A stretch of 64,000 nucleotides of DNA from Henckelia pumila (Eukaryota > Streptophyta > Magnoliopsida > Lamiales > Gesneriaceae), in assembly GCF_033568475.1 (NCBI RefSeq), contig NC_133122.1, positions 71,447,442-71,511,441 on the forward strand. The letters run 5' to 3'. Below the pieces are notes generated by a model. It did not search any database and was not told the origin of the DNA. It saw only the letters and a list, made by a program, of their open reading frames with translations. The first letter of the stretch is position 1; each line of letters begins with the position of its first letter. Both the position numbers and the translations under genes were made by a program. Below are positions 63,683 through 64,000 of this stretch, one piece after another.

Positions 63683-64000
63683 ATTTCTTCCTTTTTCGTG
63701 TTTTTGTTCATAGATTTTTTATCGGCTCATCATCCTTCCGTAAATTCGGATGCCGTTTCTTCAGAAGTTCCAATGTTGATTATTTCATCTTCTTTTTGTG
63801 ATTTTGTTGTTAGGTATTGCTGATGCTGAGTCAGGGCAACGACAATGCTGAAGTAGTTTATGAAATCTTCAGCTTGATAAACTTGATTTTGAATGATCAG
63901 TTCAGCTGCGACATACATCAACAGTTGTATTTTAGTAGCTTCCACAGTATCCCTTTAATTTGGACATATCTGATTGTCTTGTACTCTCACTTTTCTAATC
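63683..64000 (-). pseudogene. 3' internal region of the Copia element, running off the window
   Basis: A minus-strand frame (63945-63730) encodes a 71-aa Gln/Glu-rich piece ending ETASEFTEG. No domain is recognised. Its position just upstream of the polypurine tract suggests the end of the element's last ORF or its 3' non-coding part. Confidence 0.4.

Overview
This window is nuclear DNA from a flowering plant, most likely a eudicot. The evidence is AT-rich sequence, split genes with GT-AG introns, a chloroplast-type starch enzyme, an F-box gene, and plant classes of LINE, Copia, Gypsy, Harbinger, hAT and CACTA elements. The species cannot be told from the sequence alone. Only two host genes look intact: a plastidial isoamylase (debranching enzyme) of the ISA3 type with 18 exons (4649-22587, +), and a single-exon F-box gene (57481-58668, +). 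Everything else is transposon-derived or broken.

Left part (1-4546): two minus-strand host-gene fragments lie close together. One is a piece of plastidial alpha-glucan phosphorylase with a stop; the other is the first exon of an EDR1-domain kinase. A decayed PIF/Harbinger element (about 2370-4376) follows and ends about 270 bases before the ISA3 start codon. The ISA3 leader holds two small overlapping upstream ORFs.

ISA3 (4649-22587): all 18 exons join in frame into 793 codons and keep the GH13 catalytic residues. Its introns are heavily invaded. Intron 11 carries an antisense L1-type LINE of 6.3 kb with an 18-bp target-site duplication, plus a 52-bp near-perfect hairpin. Intron 13 carries a Copia tail with an LTR. 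Introns 4 and 17 carry MITEs.

Middle (22.9-31 kb): MITEs, an LTR-like block, a CACTA-type element with a dense array of subterminal repeats, a 142-bp degenerate tandem repeat, and a minus-strand Copia tail.

31.0-56.2 kb is a nested stack of retroelements. A complete but mutated Ty3/Gypsy element (31057-38720, TSD CTCGA) is followed by a related LTR. That LTR was split by a 3.9-kb element with inverted ends (41488-45391, TSD CAGGT), which itself holds a 0.8-kb hAT element (8-bp TSD). Next comes a second LINE on the + strand (46628-56184), split by a young non-autonomous LTR element (48356-53997, TSD GCGCA). The two LTRs of that young element are both 1713 bp and differ at only about 15 positions. 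It has no pol gene but carries one intact 156-codon coiled-coil ORF with its own TATA box and poly(A) signal. This is the best candidate for something undescribed.

Right part (56.2-64 kb): the F-box gene, two MITEs, a broken CYP71-type P450 on the minus strand, and the 3' LTR of a Copia element that runs off the window.
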